The translations under genes were made by a program, and so were the position numbers. A stretch of DNA of 64,000 nt, taken from Micromonospora echinofusca. Lineage in GTDB: Bacteria > Actinomycetota > Actinomycetes > Mycobacteriales > Micromonosporaceae. Position 1 is the first letter of the stretch, and each line of letters opens with the position of its first letter. The stretch is from positions 4,615,001-4,679,000 of the forward strand of contig NZ_LT607733.1 of NCBI RefSeq assembly GCF_900091445.1, written 5' to 3'. Below are positions 19,412-28,982 of this stretch, in pieces. The notes under the pieces are model-generated. The model ran no database searches. It was given only the letters and a program-made list of their open reading frames with translations, and was not told the origin of the DNA.

Positions 19412-19417
19412 TACGGT
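19412..19417 (+). promoter_or_regulatory. -10 element of psuG
   Basis: TACGGT is followed by 6 nt and then GTG 19424, predicting a leaderless psuGK mRNA. Confidence 0.45.
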
Positions 19418-19423
19418 GGTGAC

Positions 19424-20353
19424 GTGACCGACTTTCACATCCGCTACGGCAGCGAGGTTGCCGACGCCCTGCGCGACGGGCGTCCCGTCGTCGCCCTGGA
19501 GAGCACCATCGTCTCGCACGGGCTGCCCCGGCCGGACAACCTGCGGGTGGCCCGCGAGATCGAGCAGGCCGTCCGGGACGCGGGCGCGGTACCGGCGACC
19601 ATCGGCATGGTCGGCGGGCGGCTCGTGGTGGGCCTCGACGACGCGGAGCTGACCCGGCTCGCCACCGTCGACGGGGTCGCCAAGCTCTCCGTACGCGATC
19701 TCGCCCTCGCCGCCGCGACCGGCGCGGACGGCGCCACGACCGTGGCCGCGACCAGCGCGGTGGCCGCCGCCGCCGGGATCGCCGTGTTCGCCACCGGCGG
19801 CCTCGGCGGGGTGCACCGGGAGGCGGCGCAGACCTTCGACGAGTCGGCCGACCTGGTCACCCTGGCCCGTACGCCGATCGCGGTGGTCTGCGCCGGGGTC
19901 AAGTCGATCCTCGACGTGGGCGCCACCCTGGAGCGGCTGGAGACCCTCGGCGTGGGCGTCGTCGGCTTCGGGACGCGGCGCTTCCCCGGCTTCTTCATCA
20001 CCGACGGCGGCTTCGACCTGGACTGGTCGCTGGAGTCGGCCGAGCAGGTGGCGGACGTGCTGGTGGCCCGGGAACAGCAGCGCGTGCACCACGGCGGCCT
20101 GATCGTGGCCAACCCGCTGCCGACCGACGAGCAGCTCGACCCGCAGCTGCACGACCGGACCCTCGCCGACGGGCTGGCCCTGCTGGAGCGCGACGGGGTG
20201 ACCGGCAAGGCCGTGACGCCCTACCTGCTCGCGCACTTCCACTCGGCGACCGAGGGGGCGAGCCTGGCGGTCAACGTCCGGATCATCCTGCGCAACGCCG
20301 ACCTCGCCGCCCGGATCGCCGTCGCCGCGGCCGCCCGGCGCGCCGGGGCATGA
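19424..20353 (+). CDS. psuG: Pseudouridine-5'-phosphate glycosidase
   Basis: Cleaves pseudouridine 5'-phosphate to uracil and ribose-5-phosphate in RNA-nucleoside salvage, in the cytosol. The 309-residue protein shows the family motifs [16 protein letters not shown] (residues ~24-39), [14 protein letters not shown] and [11 protein letters not shown]. Mn2+-binding acidic residues are expected in the following DESADL region. The gene overlaps psuK by 4 nt (ATGA), forming a two-step catabolic operon. The GTG start lacks a Shine-Dalgarno but lies 6 nt after a -10 hexamer. Confidence 0.95.
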   Translation: MTDFHIRYGSEVADALRDGRPVVALESTIVSHGLPRPDNLRVAREIEQAVRDAGAVPATIGMVGGRLVVGLDDAELTRLATVDGVAKLSVRDLALAAATGADGATTVAATSAVAAAAGIAVFATGGLGGVHREAAQTFDESADLVTLARTPIAVVCAGVKSILDVGATLERLETLGVGVVGFGTRRFPGFFITDGGFDLDWSLESAEQVADVLVAREQQRVHHGGLIVANPLPTDEQLDPQLHDRTLADGLALLERDGVTGKAVTPYLLAHFHSATEGASLAVNVRIILRNADLAARIAVAAAARRAGA

Positions 20354-21246
20354 GCGCAGGCCGCGTCCTCGTCGTCGGTGACCTGATCACCGACGTGGTG
20401 GCGGTGCTGGCCGGGCCCCTGGCCACCGGGTCGGACACCCCTGCGGCGATCCGGTTCAGCGGCGGCGGGCAGGCCGCCAACACGGCGGCCTGGCTCGCCG
20501 CCCAGGGCGTACCGGTCACGCTGGTCGGTGCCGTCGGCGACGACGACGCCGGCCGGGACCGGGTGGCCGAGCTGGAGCGCGCCGGGGTCGACTGCGCGAC
20601 GACCGTGTGCCCCGACCGCGCCACCGGGACGGTCATCGTGCTGGCCACGGCCGGGGAGCGGTCGATGGTCACCGAGCGGGGCGCGAACCTGCGGTTGGCC
20701 CCGCGCGACGTCGACGCGGCGCTGGCCGCGGTGCCGGACGCGCGGCACCTGCACCTGTCCGGGTACACCCTGCTGGACGACGAGTCCCGACCGGCGGGAC
20801 TGCGGGCGCTGGCCGCCGCCCGCGAGCGTGGTCTCAGCACCAGCGTCGACGCGGCCTCCGCCGCCCCGCTGCGGCGGGTCGGCGCGGCGGCCTTCCTGTC
20901 CTGGGTACGCGGGGTCGACCTGCTCCTGGTCAACGCCGACGAGGCGACGGTGCTGGCCGGCGGGCTGGACCCGGCGGCGCAGGGGCGGGTCCTGTCGGCC
21001 ACCGCCCGGCGGATCGTCGTGAAGCAGGGCGCCGCCGGGGCGGTCTGGGTGGACCGGGCAGCCTCGGTCGCCGTCGCGCCGGCCCGCCGGGTGGCGGTGG
21101 TCGACGTCACCGGCGCCGGGGACGCGTTCGCGGCCGGGCTGCTGGCCGCCTGGCTCGACGGCGCCAAGCCGACGGTGGCGCTGGGCCGCGCCGGCGACCT
21201 CGGCGCCCTCGCGGTCTCGCAGATCGGCGCCCGCCCCGCTCCGTGA
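20350..21246 (+). CDS. psuK: PfkB-family kinase, probable pseudouridine kinase
   Basis: Carbohydrate/nucleoside kinase of 298 residues that would phosphorylate pseudouridine for the preceding glycosidase. It has the two PfkB signatures: the N-terminal [16 protein letters not shown] (near residues 36-51) and the C-terminal [15 protein letters not shown] (near 250-264) with the catalytic Asp. ATG 20350 overlaps the psuG stop by 4 nt. The substrate is inferred from the operon; ribokinase-type specificity cannot be excluded from sequence. Confidence 0.88.
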   Translation: MSAGRVLVVGDLITDVVAVLAGPLATGSDTPAAIRFSGGGQAANTAAWLAAQGVPVTLVGAVGDDDAGRDRVAELERAGVDCATTVCPDRATGTVIVLATAGERSMVTERGANLRLAPRDVDAALAAVPDARHLHLSGYTLLDDESRPAGLRALAAARERGLSTSVDAASAAPLRRVGAAAFLSWVRGVDLLLVNADEATVLAGGLDPAAQGRVLSATARRIVVKQGAAGAVWVDRAASVAVAPARRVAVVDVTGAGDAFAAGLLAAWLDGAKPTVALGRAGDLGALAVSQIGARPAP

Positions 21247-21303
21247 CCTGCTGGCCTGCCGGGCAGGTGCGGGCGCCGGGCCTCCCCCGGCGGGGCGGGT
21301 GGG

Positions 21304-21663
21304 TCAGGGCTCGGCGTCGATGATCTTGTGGGGGCGCTCCTGGGCGGTGAGGCTCATCGGCGGGGTCTCGTCGCGGTGCCGCGGCTGGAACCGGTTGGCC
21401 AGCCGGTGCTGCTCCTTGGGCGGGCGGTCGTTGGCCAGCAGGACCGCCAGCCACGGGATGAGCACCATGCCCAGGGCCACCATCGGCAGCCAGAGCCAGA
21501 GCAGTGGGGCCTGCACGCCGACCAGGACGGCACCGACGATCACGCAGGCCACCCGGATGCCCATCATCAGCACGTAGCGCTTCTGACGGCTGGTGAGCTG
21601 GTCGTCCTGGCTGCGCGAGGCGTCGGTGATCAGGATCGGCTGGTACGCCTGACGCTTCACCAT
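21304..21663 (-). CDS. DUF3099 membrane protein
   Basis: Actinobacterial protein of 119 residues, function unknown. A polar N-terminus with ILITDASRSQDDQLTSRQ is followed by two transmembrane helices (about 30-75: VLMMGIRVACVIVGAVLVGV and LLWLWLPMVALGMVLIPWLA) and a basic cytosolic tail. ATG 21663 has a strong GAGGAGGTCC Shine-Dalgarno. Confidence 0.85.
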   Translation of the reverse strand: MVKRQAYQPILITDASRSQDDQLTSRQKRYVLMMGIRVACVIVGAVLVGVQAPLLWLWLPMVALGMVLIPWLAVLLANDRPPKEQHRLANRFQPRHRDETPPMSLTAQERPHKIIDAEP

Positions 21664-21754
21664 GGACCTCCTCGAGGGGGTTACGCCCCATCCTGACACC
21701 TCCGGCGCGTGATCAGCGAGAATCGCTCGACCCGGCCTCGTGTTACCTGCGTGG

Positions 21755-21760
21755 TACGCT
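21755..21760 (+). promoter_or_regulatory. -10 element of the toxin-antitoxin operon
   Basis: TACGCT lies 6 nt before GTG 21767. No good -35 is visible, suggesting a weak or regulated promoter and a leaderless toxin mRNA. Confidence 0.4.
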
Positions 21761-21766
21761 CGCGCC

Positions 21767-22051
21767 GTGGGCAGCAGGTTCAGCTTCACCGACGAGGCGT
21801 TGGCCAACCTGAGGGTCTACGACGTCACGCCCGGGGAAGTCTGGGAGGCGCTGCACAGCACCCGCCGGGTGATCCGGCACCTCGGCGACGACGTGATGGT
21901 CGTCTACGCCGCCGCCCGCCGGGGGCGCCGACTGGCCGTGCTGCTCGCCGAGGCCGACGGCACCGACAACGACTGGGACATCCTCTCCGCCCGCGAGCTG
22001 AGCGACGTCGAGGCGAAGCGCTACGACGAGGCCGTGCGGAGATCTCGATGA
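21767..22051 (+). CDS. BrnT-like type II toxin (RelE-fold RNase)
   Basis: Protein of 94 residues resembling BrnT/RelE ribonuclease toxins. A short helix-strand start (SRFSFTDEALANLRVYDVTPGEVWEAL) leads to the beta-sheet strands VMVVYAAARRGRRLAVLL, and a C-terminus WDILSARELSDVEAKRYDEA (each quoted in pieces of the family pattern W-D-I-x-S-A-R-E). The toxin gene comes first, as in brnTA. GTG 21767 is 6 nt after a -10 hexamer and has no Shine-Dalgarno, so toxin translation may be leaderless. The antitoxin starts 13 nt after the stop with a strong ribosome-binding site. Confidence 0.78.
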   Translation: MGSRFSFTDEALANLRVYDVTPGEVWEALHSTRRVIRHLGDDVMVVYAAARRGRRLAVLLAEADGTDNDWDILSARELSDVEAKRYDEAVRRSR

Positions 22052-22064
22052 GGAGGCGGTGACG

Positions 22065-22376
22065 ATGAACCGTAACGACGCGACCAAGCAGTTCCACAGC
22101 GGCGGTGGCCGGCTCGCGGAGCTGATCGACGGGAGCCCACAGGTGGAGCTGCCCGCCCCCGACACCGACACCCCCATGGTCAGCCGCTCGGTGCGCCTGC
22201 CGCTGGAGACGTACGAGCGGGTCCGCGCCGCCGCCGACGCGCGCGGCATCGGGGTCACCACGCTCATGCGGCAGTGGATCGAGGCCGGCCTGGCCGACCT
22301 GGACGACTCCGCCACGGTCTCCCTCGCCGACGTCCGGCGGGCCCTGGCCGCCCTCTCCCGACCGACCGCCGCCTGA
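22065..22376 (+). CDS. Ribbon-helix-helix antitoxin (BrnA-like)
   Basis: Protein of 103 residues. A flexible N-terminus (1-40) is followed by a CopG/Arc-type DNA-binding core: strand VSRSVRLPLETYERV, then helices with ARGIGVTTLMRQWIEAGL. A short C-terminal helix follows. It probably neutralises the upstream toxin and represses the operon. ATG 22065 is chosen because AGGAGG (22051-22056) stands 8 nt upstream, overlapping the toxin stop. The in-frame GTG at 22059 is too close. Confidence 0.78.
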   Translation: MNRNDATKQFHSGGGRLAELIDGSPQVELPAPDTDTPMVSRSVRLPLETYERVRAAADARGIGVTTLMRQWIEAGLADLDDSATVSLADVRRALAALSRPTAA

Positions 22377-22386
22377 CCCCACCGGA

Positions 22387-23625
22387 TCACGGCGCGGGAA
22401 ACTCACCCCCGCCGGTCCCGCCGTGTCCGAGCGGCGACGCGGCCATCTCGGACGGGCGGCCCCTGCTGCGCCGCGCGTCGGCGAACGCCACCGCCGCCAG
22501 CACCACGGCGGCCCCCGCCAGCGCCATCGTGGGTGGCCCCAGGGTGAACGCCGGTGACAGCAGGAGCAGCACCAGCAGGCCGCCCACCCGCGACCACGAC
22601 ACCCGGCCGAAGATCTCGTACTCGAAGCGGGACCGGGCCGCCAGGAAGATGGCCGGGCCGCCGACGATGAAGACCAACCAGGTGGGGTCGGTCCGTCCGT
22701 GCGGATACGCGATCACCAGTTCGTAGCCGACGGCGGTGCTCAGCACGCCGGTCACGATGATCAGGTGGGTGCTGCTGGCGGAGGCGCCGAGCCGCCCGGG
22801 CGACCGGGCCACCCGCAGCGCCTCGCCGAGCAGGTGACCCGCCCGGTGGAAGTAGATCCGCCAGAGCAGGGCCGTGGTGACGAAGGCGACCGTGAAGGCG
22901 CCGGCCCGGTCGGCGGTGAACTCCGCGCCGCTGTACGTCAGCCCGATCACCAGGATGGTCTCCCCCAGCGAGATGAGGAAGATCTGCTGGTACCGGTCGG
23001 CCAGGTGCTCACCGGCGATGAGCCAGCCGGCCGTGCGCGCCGGACCCAACCGGGGCAACGGCCAGCCGAGCAGCAGCCCGGTGTAGTCGACGGCGACGGC
23101 GAGCACCCAGACCGGCAGGCGCAGGTGCTCCGGCCCGAACGCCCCGACCAGCCACGGCACGGCACCCAGGACCGCCCAGGCAAGCAGTCGCAGCGGCACC
23201 GCGCGGCGGGGGTGACCGCGCAGCGCCGTACCGATGATCAGCGGCCGGACGACCATCACCGCCAGGTAGGCCAGCACGAACGCCAGGGCCCGGTCCTCGA
23301 ACGCCCGGGGCAGCGCCACGGCCATCACCATCGCGCCGAACATCGACCCGACCACCACGAACTGGATCACCGGTCGCTCCGGCTCGTACCGGCTGGTGAC
23401 CCAGGTGGTGATCGACCAGAGCAGCCACAGGGCGAGGAAGAGCACGCCCGTACGCGCGATCTCGGCGAGCAGCGTCCCGACGGAGCCACCGGTGCCGTCG
23501 ATCAGGCGCATCGAGACCCGGGTCAACGCGAAGACGAAGACCAGGTCGAAGAAGAGTTCGAGGAAGGTGGCCCGGGGCGAACTCTCCTCCGGCCGCAGCA
23601 GCCGCCCGGCGCGTTCGTCCGTCAT
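22387..23625 (-). CDS. Low temperature requirement A (LtrA) family membrane protein
   Basis: Polytopic membrane protein of 412 residues with about eleven to twelve hydrophobic segments. The family signatures near the N-terminus (FLELFFDLVFVFALTRVS, residues ~20-37) and in mid-protein (AEHLADRYQQIF-type GEHLADRYQQIFLISLGE, ~215-232) are clear. The role of LtrA proteins is poorly known; Listeria ltrA affects growth in the cold. The C-terminal ~35 residues are Gly/Pro-rich and soluble. Confidence 0.88.
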   Translation of the reverse strand: MTDERAGRLLRPEESSPRATFLELFFDLVFVFALTRVSMRLIDGTGGSVGTLLAEIARTGVLFLALWLLWSITTWVTSRYEPERPVIQFVVVGSMFGAMVMAVALPRAFEDRALAFVLAYLAVMVVRPLIIGTALRGHPRRAVPLRLLAWAVLGAVPWLVGAFGPEHLRLPVWVLAVAVDYTGLLLGWPLPRLGPARTAGWLIAGEHLADRYQQIFLISLGETILVIGLTYSGAEFTADRAGAFTVAFVTTALLWRIYFHRAGHLLGEALRVARSPGRLGASASSTHLIIVTGVLSTAVGYELVIAYPHGRTDPTWLVFIVGGPAIFLAARSRFEYEIFGRVSWSRVGGLLVLLLLSPAFTLGPPTMALAGAAVVLAAVAFADARRSRGRPSEMAASPLGHGGTGGGEFPAP

Positions 23626-23681
23626 CGGCTGCCCGTCGTCACCATCCTGGCTACAACGACCGGCCCTACCTGACGGTTGCG

Positions 23682-24263
23682 TCAGCCCCCGACGGTCTTC
23701 GCCTTCGCCGCCGCCTTCATCTGCTGCTTGTACTCGCGCACCCGACGCAGCGAGTCGGCGTCGGTCACGTCGGCCACCGACCGGTGGGCGTCCGCGTCGC
23801 CGTATCCGCCGGCCGCCTCCCGCCAGCCCGCCGGCGTGACCCCGAACCGCTTGCCGAGCAGCGCGAGGAAGATCTGCGCCTTCTGCGCGCCGAAGCCGGG
23901 CAGGTCGGCGATGCGGCGCAGCAGCTCCCGGCCGTCGGCGGCGTCGGACCAGAGCCGGGCGGCGTCGCCGTCGTACCGGTCGACGAGGACCCGGCACACC
24001 TCCTGCACCCGGGCCGCCATGGCCTTCGGGAACCGGTGCAGCGCCGGCGGCTGGGCGAAGAGGGCGACCAGCGCCTCCGGGTCGTACCCGGCCAGCTCCC
24101 GGGCGTCCAGCTCGCGCCCGAGGCGCTGCGCCAGCAAGTACGGCGAGGAGAACGCCTTCTCCATCGGCACCTGCTGGTCGAGGACCATGCCGAGCAGCAG
24201 CGCCAGCGGGCTGCGCTCCAGCAGCCGGTTGGCCTCCGGGTCGATGGGCAGTGCGAGCGTCAT
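23682..24263 (-). CDS. HhH-GPD base-excision DNA glycosylase-like protein
   Basis: Protein of 193 residues of the HhH-GPD superfamily. N-terminal SPLALLLGMVLDQQVPMEKAF marks the glycosylase fold, and LPGFGAQKAQIFLALLGKRF (near 125-144) is the helix-hairpin-helix. No Cys cluster for an iron-sulfur centre is present, and the C-terminus is Lys-rich. It may act in repair of alkylated or oxidised bases; the substrate is unknown. ATG 24263 is adopted. It is divergent from the methyltransferase gene. Confidence 0.87.
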   Translation of the reverse strand: MTLALPIDPEANRLLERSPLALLLGMVLDQQVPMEKAFSSPYLLAQRLGRELDARELAGYDPEALVALFAQPPALHRFPKAMAARVQEVCRVLVDRYDGDAARLWSDAADGRELLRRIADLPGFGAQKAQIFLALLGKRFGVTPAGWREAAGGYGDADAHRSVADVTDADSLRRVREYKQQMKAAAKAKTVGG

Positions 24264-24401
24264 GGCGTCAATGCTGTCACCACGCCGACCGGCCGGTGCC
24301 CGGACACGCGCGTTCGCGTACCGCCCACGGGTCGCGGGAGGTGGACCGGAGGATCGCCGGGTGGCCGCGTGCCCGCGCCGCGCACCAGGCAGGATGGCGA
24401 C

Positions 24402-25886
24402 GTGGACGGACACGACATGTTGCTCTCCCCCGCCGGCGTCGAGGCGCTGCGGACCGCGCTGACCCGGGCGGCATTCACCTCGAACGGCATCGCCAGCCGG
24501 CTCGGCGCGCAGGCCACCGGCGGGGTCGCCCGCAACGACTTCCGGGCGGCGCTGCGCGCCACCGAGGACCGCGACCCGCTCGGCACCCTGATCCGCGTGT
24601 TCATCTGCGAGCAGACCGAGCCGGAGGCCGCCGTGGCCGCCGCGCTGGCGCCGCTGTCGCTGGACGAGGCGCTCGCCGGGGGCCTGGTCGAGCGGCACGG
24701 CGACGGCCTGCGCATGGGCGTGGACCTGGAGCCGTACGGGGACGACTGGTGGGTCCTCGCCGACGTGCCCGCCAGCGCCCGGCCCGGTCGCCCGCTGCAC
24801 GCCGAGCACGTCCTCGGCATCGGCGGGGCGACGCAGACGCTGATCGGCGCGACCGTACGCCGGCCCGTCGAGACCGCGCTGGACCTGGGCACCGGGTCCG
24901 GCGTGCAGGCCCTGCACCTGGCCACCCACGCGGGGCGGGTCACCGCCACGGACCTCTCGGCGCGGGCGCTGCGCTTCGCCGCCACCACGGCCGCGCTCAA
25001 CGGCCAGGACTGGGAGCTGCTCCGCGGCGACCTGGTGGCCCCCGTCGCCGGGCGGCGCTTCGACCTGGTGGTGAGCAACCCGCCGTTCGTGGTGGGCCCC
25101 GGCACCACGACGCACGTCTACCGCGACTCGGGGCGGGTCGGCGACGCGATCGGCGCCGAGCTGGCCGCCGCCGCGCCCGGCCTGCTGACCGAGGGCGGCA
25201 CCATGCAGTACCTGGCCAACTGGGTGCACGTCGCCGGGGAGGACTGGGCCGAGCGGGTGACCGGCTGGTTCGCCGGCACGGGGCTGGACGCCTGGGTCAT
25301 CCAGCGTGAGGTGGCCGACCCGATGGCGTACGTCAACCTGTGGCTCACCGACGTGGGCGAGGCGGCCGACCCGCGCCGGATGGCGGACTGGCTGGACTGG
25401 TTCGACGCGCACAAGGTGGAGGCGGTCGGCTTCGGCATCGTCTCGCTGCGCCGCTCCGGCCACGACGACCCGGTCCTGCGGGTGGAGGACCTGCGCCAGC
25501 GGGTGCAGGCGCCGCTCGGCGACCGGGTCGGCGCGTGGTTCGACCGCCAGGACTGGCTGCGCGACCGCGACATTGACGGGCTGCTCGCCGCCCGGTTCCG
25601 GGCCGCCGACGGGCTCCAGCTGCGGCAGGAGGCCACGATGGGCGACGAGGGCTGGGCGGTGGACCGGCAGGTGCTGGCCATGCCGCACGGCCTGCGCTGG
25701 ACCGAGGAGATCGACCCACTGGTCCTGGCCCTGGTCGGCGGGGCCGACGGGCGGCTGCCGCTGCGCGACCAGCTCGCCCTGCTCGCCGCCGCGCACGACG
25801 TGGCCCCCGGGGAGCTGGCCGAGGCGGCCGGGCCGATCGTCGCGCACCTCGTCGAGCGCGGCTTCATCGAGCCGGTGGCCGACTGA
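24402..25886 (+). CDS. N5-glutamine/RNA methyltransferase-like protein (DUF7059 plus MTase)
   Basis: Protein of about 494 residues. Residues 1-125 form an N-terminal domain common in actinobacterial homologues. Residues ~150-290 are a Rossmann methyltransferase with SAM motif [15 protein letters not shown] and the NPPF motif ([12 protein letters not shown]) typical of HemK/RlmG-type enzymes that modify amide or exocyclic nitrogens. The C-terminal ~180 residues are unclassified. GTG 24402 lies 6 nt after CAGGAT, a weak -10. The stop overlaps the dtd ATG, so they form an operon; both may act in translation quality. Confidence 0.85.
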   Translation: MDGHDMLLSPAGVEALRTALTRAAFTSNGIASRLGAQATGGVARNDFRAALRATEDRDPLGTLIRVFICEQTEPEAAVAAALAPLSLDEALAGGLVERHGDGLRMGVDLEPYGDDWWVLADVPASARPGRPLHAEHVLGIGGATQTLIGATVRRPVETALDLGTGSGVQALHLATHAGRVTATDLSARALRFAATTAALNGQDWELLRGDLVAPVAGRRFDLVVSNPPFVVGPGTTTHVYRDSGRVGDAIGAELAAAAPGLLTEGGTMQYLANWVHVAGEDWAERVTGWFAGTGLDAWVIQREVADPMAYVNLWLTDVGEAADPRRMADWLDWFDAHKVEAVGFGIVSLRRSGHDDPVLRVEDLRQRVQAPLGDRVGAWFDRQDWLRDRDIDGLLAARFRAADGLQLRQEATMGDEGWAVDRQVLAMPHGLRWTEEIDPLVLALVGGADGRLPLRDQLALLAAAHDVAPGELAEAAGPIVAHLVERGFIEPVAD

Positions 25887-26308
25887 TGCGGGCCGTGGTG
25901 CAGACCGTCGGCCGCGCCGGCGTGACGGTCGACGGCGAGGTGGTCGGCGCGATCGACGACGGGCTGCTGGTGCTGCTCGGGGTGACCCACACCGACACCG
26001 TCGAGACCGCCCGCACGATGGCCCGCAAGGTGCACGAGCTGCGGATCCTCGACGAGGAGCGGTCCGCGGCGGACACCGGCGCGCCGATCCTGGTGGTCAG
26101 CCAGTTCACCCTCTACGGCGACGCCCGCAAGGGCCGCCGTCCGAGCTGGACGGCGGCCGCCCCGGCGGAGGTCGCGGAGCCCCTGGTGACGGCGGTCGTG
26201 GAGGCGCTGCGCGCCCGGGGCGCGAAGGTGCAGACCGGCCGCTTCCGCGCCCACATGCTGGTCGAGAGCGTCAACGTCGGCCCCCGTACGGTGCTGCTCG
26301 ACCTCTGA
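25886..26308 (+). CDS. dtd: D-aminoacyl-tRNA deacylase
   Basis: Hydrolyses D-aminoacyl-tRNA and mischarged Gly-tRNA(Ala), releasing free tRNA. The 140-residue protein has the DTD signature SQFTLYGD (near 72-79) and the C-terminal NVGPRT loop corresponding to the family NxGPxT motif with the cross-subunit Gly-cisPro element. It is a homodimeric cytosolic enzyme. The ATG shares one base with the upstream stop (TGATG). Confidence 0.95.
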   Translation: MRAVVQTVGRAGVTVDGEVVGAIDDGLLVLLGVTHTDTVETARTMARKVHELRILDEERSAADTGAPILVVSQFTLYGDARKGRRPSWTAAAPAEVAEPLVTAVVEALRARGAKVQTGRFRAHMLVESVNVGPRTVLLDL

Positions 26309-26407
26309 GCGCCCGCACTCCCGCCCCTCCTCGCCGGTCACGGGGACGACGGCCGCGAGGGCCCCGTCCCGTCGCCCTCGTGCGCGGCGGAGAGGTCGGG
26401 GCAGGGG

Positions 26408-27196
26408 TCAGGAGAAGAGACCGCGGCGCTGGAGCGACTGGCGGATCCAGCCGTCGAGCTGGGCGGCCCAGTCGGTGCGCTCGGCGGCGGCGTGGTCGAT
26501 GGTGAAGCGGCCGAACGCGTCGCGTCCCTCGGTGAACAGCCCGCCGCGCTTGTCGAGCTCCAGCACCACCTGGATCTGCTGCGGGTCGGTGACGAAGGTG
26601 ACCTCCAGCTGGTTGATCGCCCCGGCGTACTGCGGCGCCGGGTAGAACTCGATCTCCTGGTAGAAGGGCAGGCTCTGCCGTACGCCGTAGATGTGGCCCC
26701 GCTCCACGTCGGCGCGGGCGAACCGGAAGCCCAGCCGCAGGAACGCCTCCAGGATCTTCTGCTGCGACGGCAGCGGGTGCACCGCCACCGCGTCCAGGTC
26801 GCCCTTGTCGACCGCGCGGGCCACCTCCAGCTCCGTACGCAGCCCCATCGTCATGCCGTGCAGGTGCTGCCCGTACAGCTCGGTGAGCGGCGTCTCCCAC
26901 GGCACGGGGAAGCGGAACGGGATGTCGTGGCGCTGCCCCGCGTCGAGCCGGAACGCGCCGGTCACGGCCTGCCGGTGGAACTCCTGCGTGGTCTCGTAGT
27001 CGTTGTCGCCGCTCTCCACCTCGACCCGGGTGACCAGGCCCAGGGCGACGTACTCCACGTCGACGGGGTGGTCGCCGCCGGCCACGTGGACGACGCCCTC
27101 CAACTGCCCGCCGGGGCGGCAGTTCGGGTTCGCCAGCACGGTTTCCACCGACGGGCCACCCACACCCATCGCCTGCATGAGCCGCTTGAAGACCAC
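26408..27196 (-). CDS. Spo0M-like sporulation-control protein
   Basis: Protein of 262 residues of the Spo0M/arrestin-like family. Residues 1-130 form an arrestin-type beta sandwich with NPNCRPGGQLEGVVHV and IPFRFPVPWETPLTEL. The second half contains further strands and a C-terminal helical region (DWAAQLDGWIRQSL). In Bacillus, Spo0M influences entry into sporulation; in this spore-forming lineage the role is inferred. GTG 27196 follows a near-perfect AAGGAGGT Shine-Dalgarno. It is divergent from sigB. Confidence 0.88.
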   Translation of the reverse strand: MVFKRLMQAMGVGGPSVETVLANPNCRPGGQLEGVVHVAGGDHPVDVEYVALGLVTRVEVESGDNDYETTQEFHRQAVTGAFRLDAGQRHDIPFRFPVPWETPLTELYGQHLHGMTMGLRTELEVARAVDKGDLDAVAVHPLPSQQKILEAFLRLGFRFARADVERGHIYGVRQSLPFYQEIEFYPAPQYAGAINQLEVTFVTDPQQIQVVLELDKRGGLFTEGRDAFGRFTIDHAAAERTDWAAQLDGWIRQSLQRRGLFS

Positions 27197-27444
27197 ACCA
27201 ACCTCCTTGACCAGTTCGCTGCGCCGTGTCGCCGGCGACGCCGGCCGACCGCTGGCACGGTAACCGCCTGCGGCAACATCCGCTCGGCGACGAGCCGCGT
27301 ACGCTGAGCAGGCCATCGACGCGTTCATTGTCGGGTCCCCGATCGCCTCACTCCCGTTTCACGCCCCGCCCGCCAAGCTGTGTGTCACACCGGCACCACT
27401 GGGCCGGAACCAACGGCACAGACGTGGACACGGGGAGAACTGAG

Positions 27445-28461
27445 ATGGCCCAACAGATGACGGAGCACCGGACGCGCCCGGCCGGCACCACCGAGGCCGC
27501 GAGCGCCACCGACACCCTGACCGACCTCGACGCCACCGACGAGCGCGGCGTCTCCACGGATCTGGTCCGGGCATACCTGAACGGGATCGGTCGCACGAAG
27601 CTGCTGACCGCCGCCCAGGAGGTCGACCTCGCCAAGCGGATCGAGGCCGGTCTGTTCGCCGAGGAGAAACTGGCGACCTGCACCCCCGTCTCGACGGAGC
27701 TGCGGGCCGACCTGGAGCTGATCGTCGCGCAGGGTCGGGCCGCGAAGGACCACCTGCTGGAGGCCAACCTGCGCCTGGTGGTCAGCATCGCCAAGCGCTA
27801 CACCGGCCGCGGCATGGCCTTCCTCGACCTGATCCAGGAGGGCAACCTCGGCCTGATCCGCGCGGTCGAGAAGTTCGACTACGCCAAGGGCTACAAGTTC
27901 TCCACGTACGCCACCTGGTGGATCCGGCAGGCGATCACCCGCGCGATGGCCGACCAGGCCCGCACGATCCGCATCCCGGTGCACATGGTCGAGCAGGTCA
28001 ACCGCATGGTCCGGGCCCGTCGCGAGCTCTCCGTCTCGCTGGGCCGCGAGCCCACCGTCGCCGAGGTCGCCCGGGCCATGGACATCCCGGAGTTCCAGGT
28101 GATCGAGCTGATCTCGTACGACCGGGAGCCGGTGAGCCTCGACCAGGCGGTCGGTGAGGACGGCGAGAGCGCGCTCGGCGACTTCGTGGCCGCCGTCGAC
28201 CCGAGCGCCGAGCCGGGCGACGCCGCCGCGCAGGGTGAGCTGCGCAACGAGGTGAGCATCGTGCTGTCCACCCTCTCCCAGCGGGAGCAGGCCGTGATCC
28301 GGCTCCGCTTCGGCCTCGACGACGGCCGGCAGCGCACCCTCGACGAGGTGGGTCGGGAGTTCGGCCTGTCGCGGGAGCGGATCCGGCAGATCGAGAAGGT
28401 GACCCTGCTGAAGCTGCGCGACCCGGAGCGGGCGCAGCGCCTGGAGGCGTACGCCTGCTGA
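27445..28461 (+). CDS. sigB: Group 2 sigma-70 factor (SigB/HrdD type)
   Basis: Principal-like alternative sigma factor of 338 residues, without the long Ala/Lys insert of SigA. Region 1.2 ([15 protein letters not shown]), region 2 ([36 protein letters not shown]), region 3, and region 4 with [14 protein letters not shown] are all intact. Such factors share promoter recognition with SigA and serve stress or stationary phase. ATG 27445 has GGGGAG upstream. The gene precedes ideR by several inserted genes, whereas sigB and ideR are adjacent in mycobacteria. Confidence 0.95.
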   Translation: MAQQMTEHRTRPAGTTEAASATDTLTDLDATDERGVSTDLVRAYLNGIGRTKLLTAAQEVDLAKRIEAGLFAEEKLATCTPVSTELRADLELIVAQGRAAKDHLLEANLRLVVSIAKRYTGRGMAFLDLIQEGNLGLIRAVEKFDYAKGYKFSTYATWWIRQAITRAMADQARTIRIPVHMVEQVNRMVRARRELSVSLGREPTVAEVARAMDIPEFQVIELISYDREPVSLDQAVGEDGESALGDFVAAVDPSAEPGDAAAQGELRNEVSIVLSTLSQREQAVIRLRFGLDDGRQRTLDEVGREFGLSRERIRQIEKVTLLKLRDPERAQRLEAYAC

Positions 28462-28474
28462 CGTTCCCTGCGCC

Positions 28475-28509
28475 ACGCGAGGCCCCGGCGGTTCGCCGGG
28501 GCCTCGCGT
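28475..28509 (+). terminator. Hairpin terminator of sigB
   Basis: A perfect 15-bp stem (28475-28489 with 28495-28509) and loop GGTTC start 14 nt after the sigB stop. Only a weak T-run follows. Confidence 0.75.
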
Positions 28510-28559
28510 TCGTCCGGCGCGGGGACGGTGCTTGCCCCGGCGGCGCCGCCGGGATATAA

Positions 28560-28587
28560 AACCATCTGGTTATTGAACCGGGAGGTT
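28560..28587. promoter_or_regulatory. Alternating AACC/GGTT half-site array, candidate ArsR operator
   Basis: AACC (28560-28563), GGTT (28568-28571), AACC (28576-28579) and GGTT (28584-28587) alternate with exactly 4-bp spacers, so each neighbouring pair is an inverted repeat on the same 8-bp pitch. The array lies just before the arsR-like gene, overlapping its presumed promoter and ribosome-binding site. Autoregulation is inferred. Confidence 0.6.
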
Positions 28588-28595
28588 ATCGAATC

Positions 28596-28982
28596 GTGCG
28601 CGCCGACCTGCTGGACGCGACCTTCGCGGCCCTGGCCGACCCGACCAGGCGGGCCATCCTGGCCCGCCTGGCGGCCGGCGAGGCCACCGTGACCGAGCTG
28701 GCGGCGCCCTTCGCGATGAGCCAGCCGGCAGTCTCCAAGCACCTCAGGGTGCTGGAGCGCGCCGGGCTGGTCAGCCGGGGCCGCGACGGCCAGCGTCGCC
28801 CGTGCCGCCTGGAGGCCGGCCCGTTGCGGGAGGCCACCGCCTGGCTGGCCGGCTACCGGGGCTACTGGGCGGAGAGCTACCAGCGCCTCGACGCCCTGCT
28901 CGACGACCTCCAGCCCACCGACCGGAGGGCCGGCGACCCCGCCGGCACCGGGCGCGACGACACCCCGGACGCCACCCGGTGA
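28596..28982 (+). CDS. ArsR-family transcriptional repressor
   Basis: Winged-helix regulator of 128 residues. LADPTRRAILARLAAGEATV and the recognition helix SQPAVSKHLRVLERAGLV (near 46-63) are typical. No metal-binding ELCVCDL motif is present, so it belongs with the non-metal ArsR regulators that accompany SRPBCC/AHSA1 genes. The C-terminus from ~100 is disordered. GTG 28596 is preceded by GGGAGG 12 nt away. Its stop overlaps the start of the SRPBCC gene by 4 nt. It likely represses its own operon through the AACC/GGTT array. Confidence 0.9.
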   Translation: MRADLLDATFAALADPTRRAILARLAAGEATVTELAAPFAMSQPAVSKHLRVLERAGLVSRGRDGQRRPCRLEAGPLREATAWLAGYRGYWAESYQRLDALLDDLQPTDRRAGDPAGTGRDDTPDATR

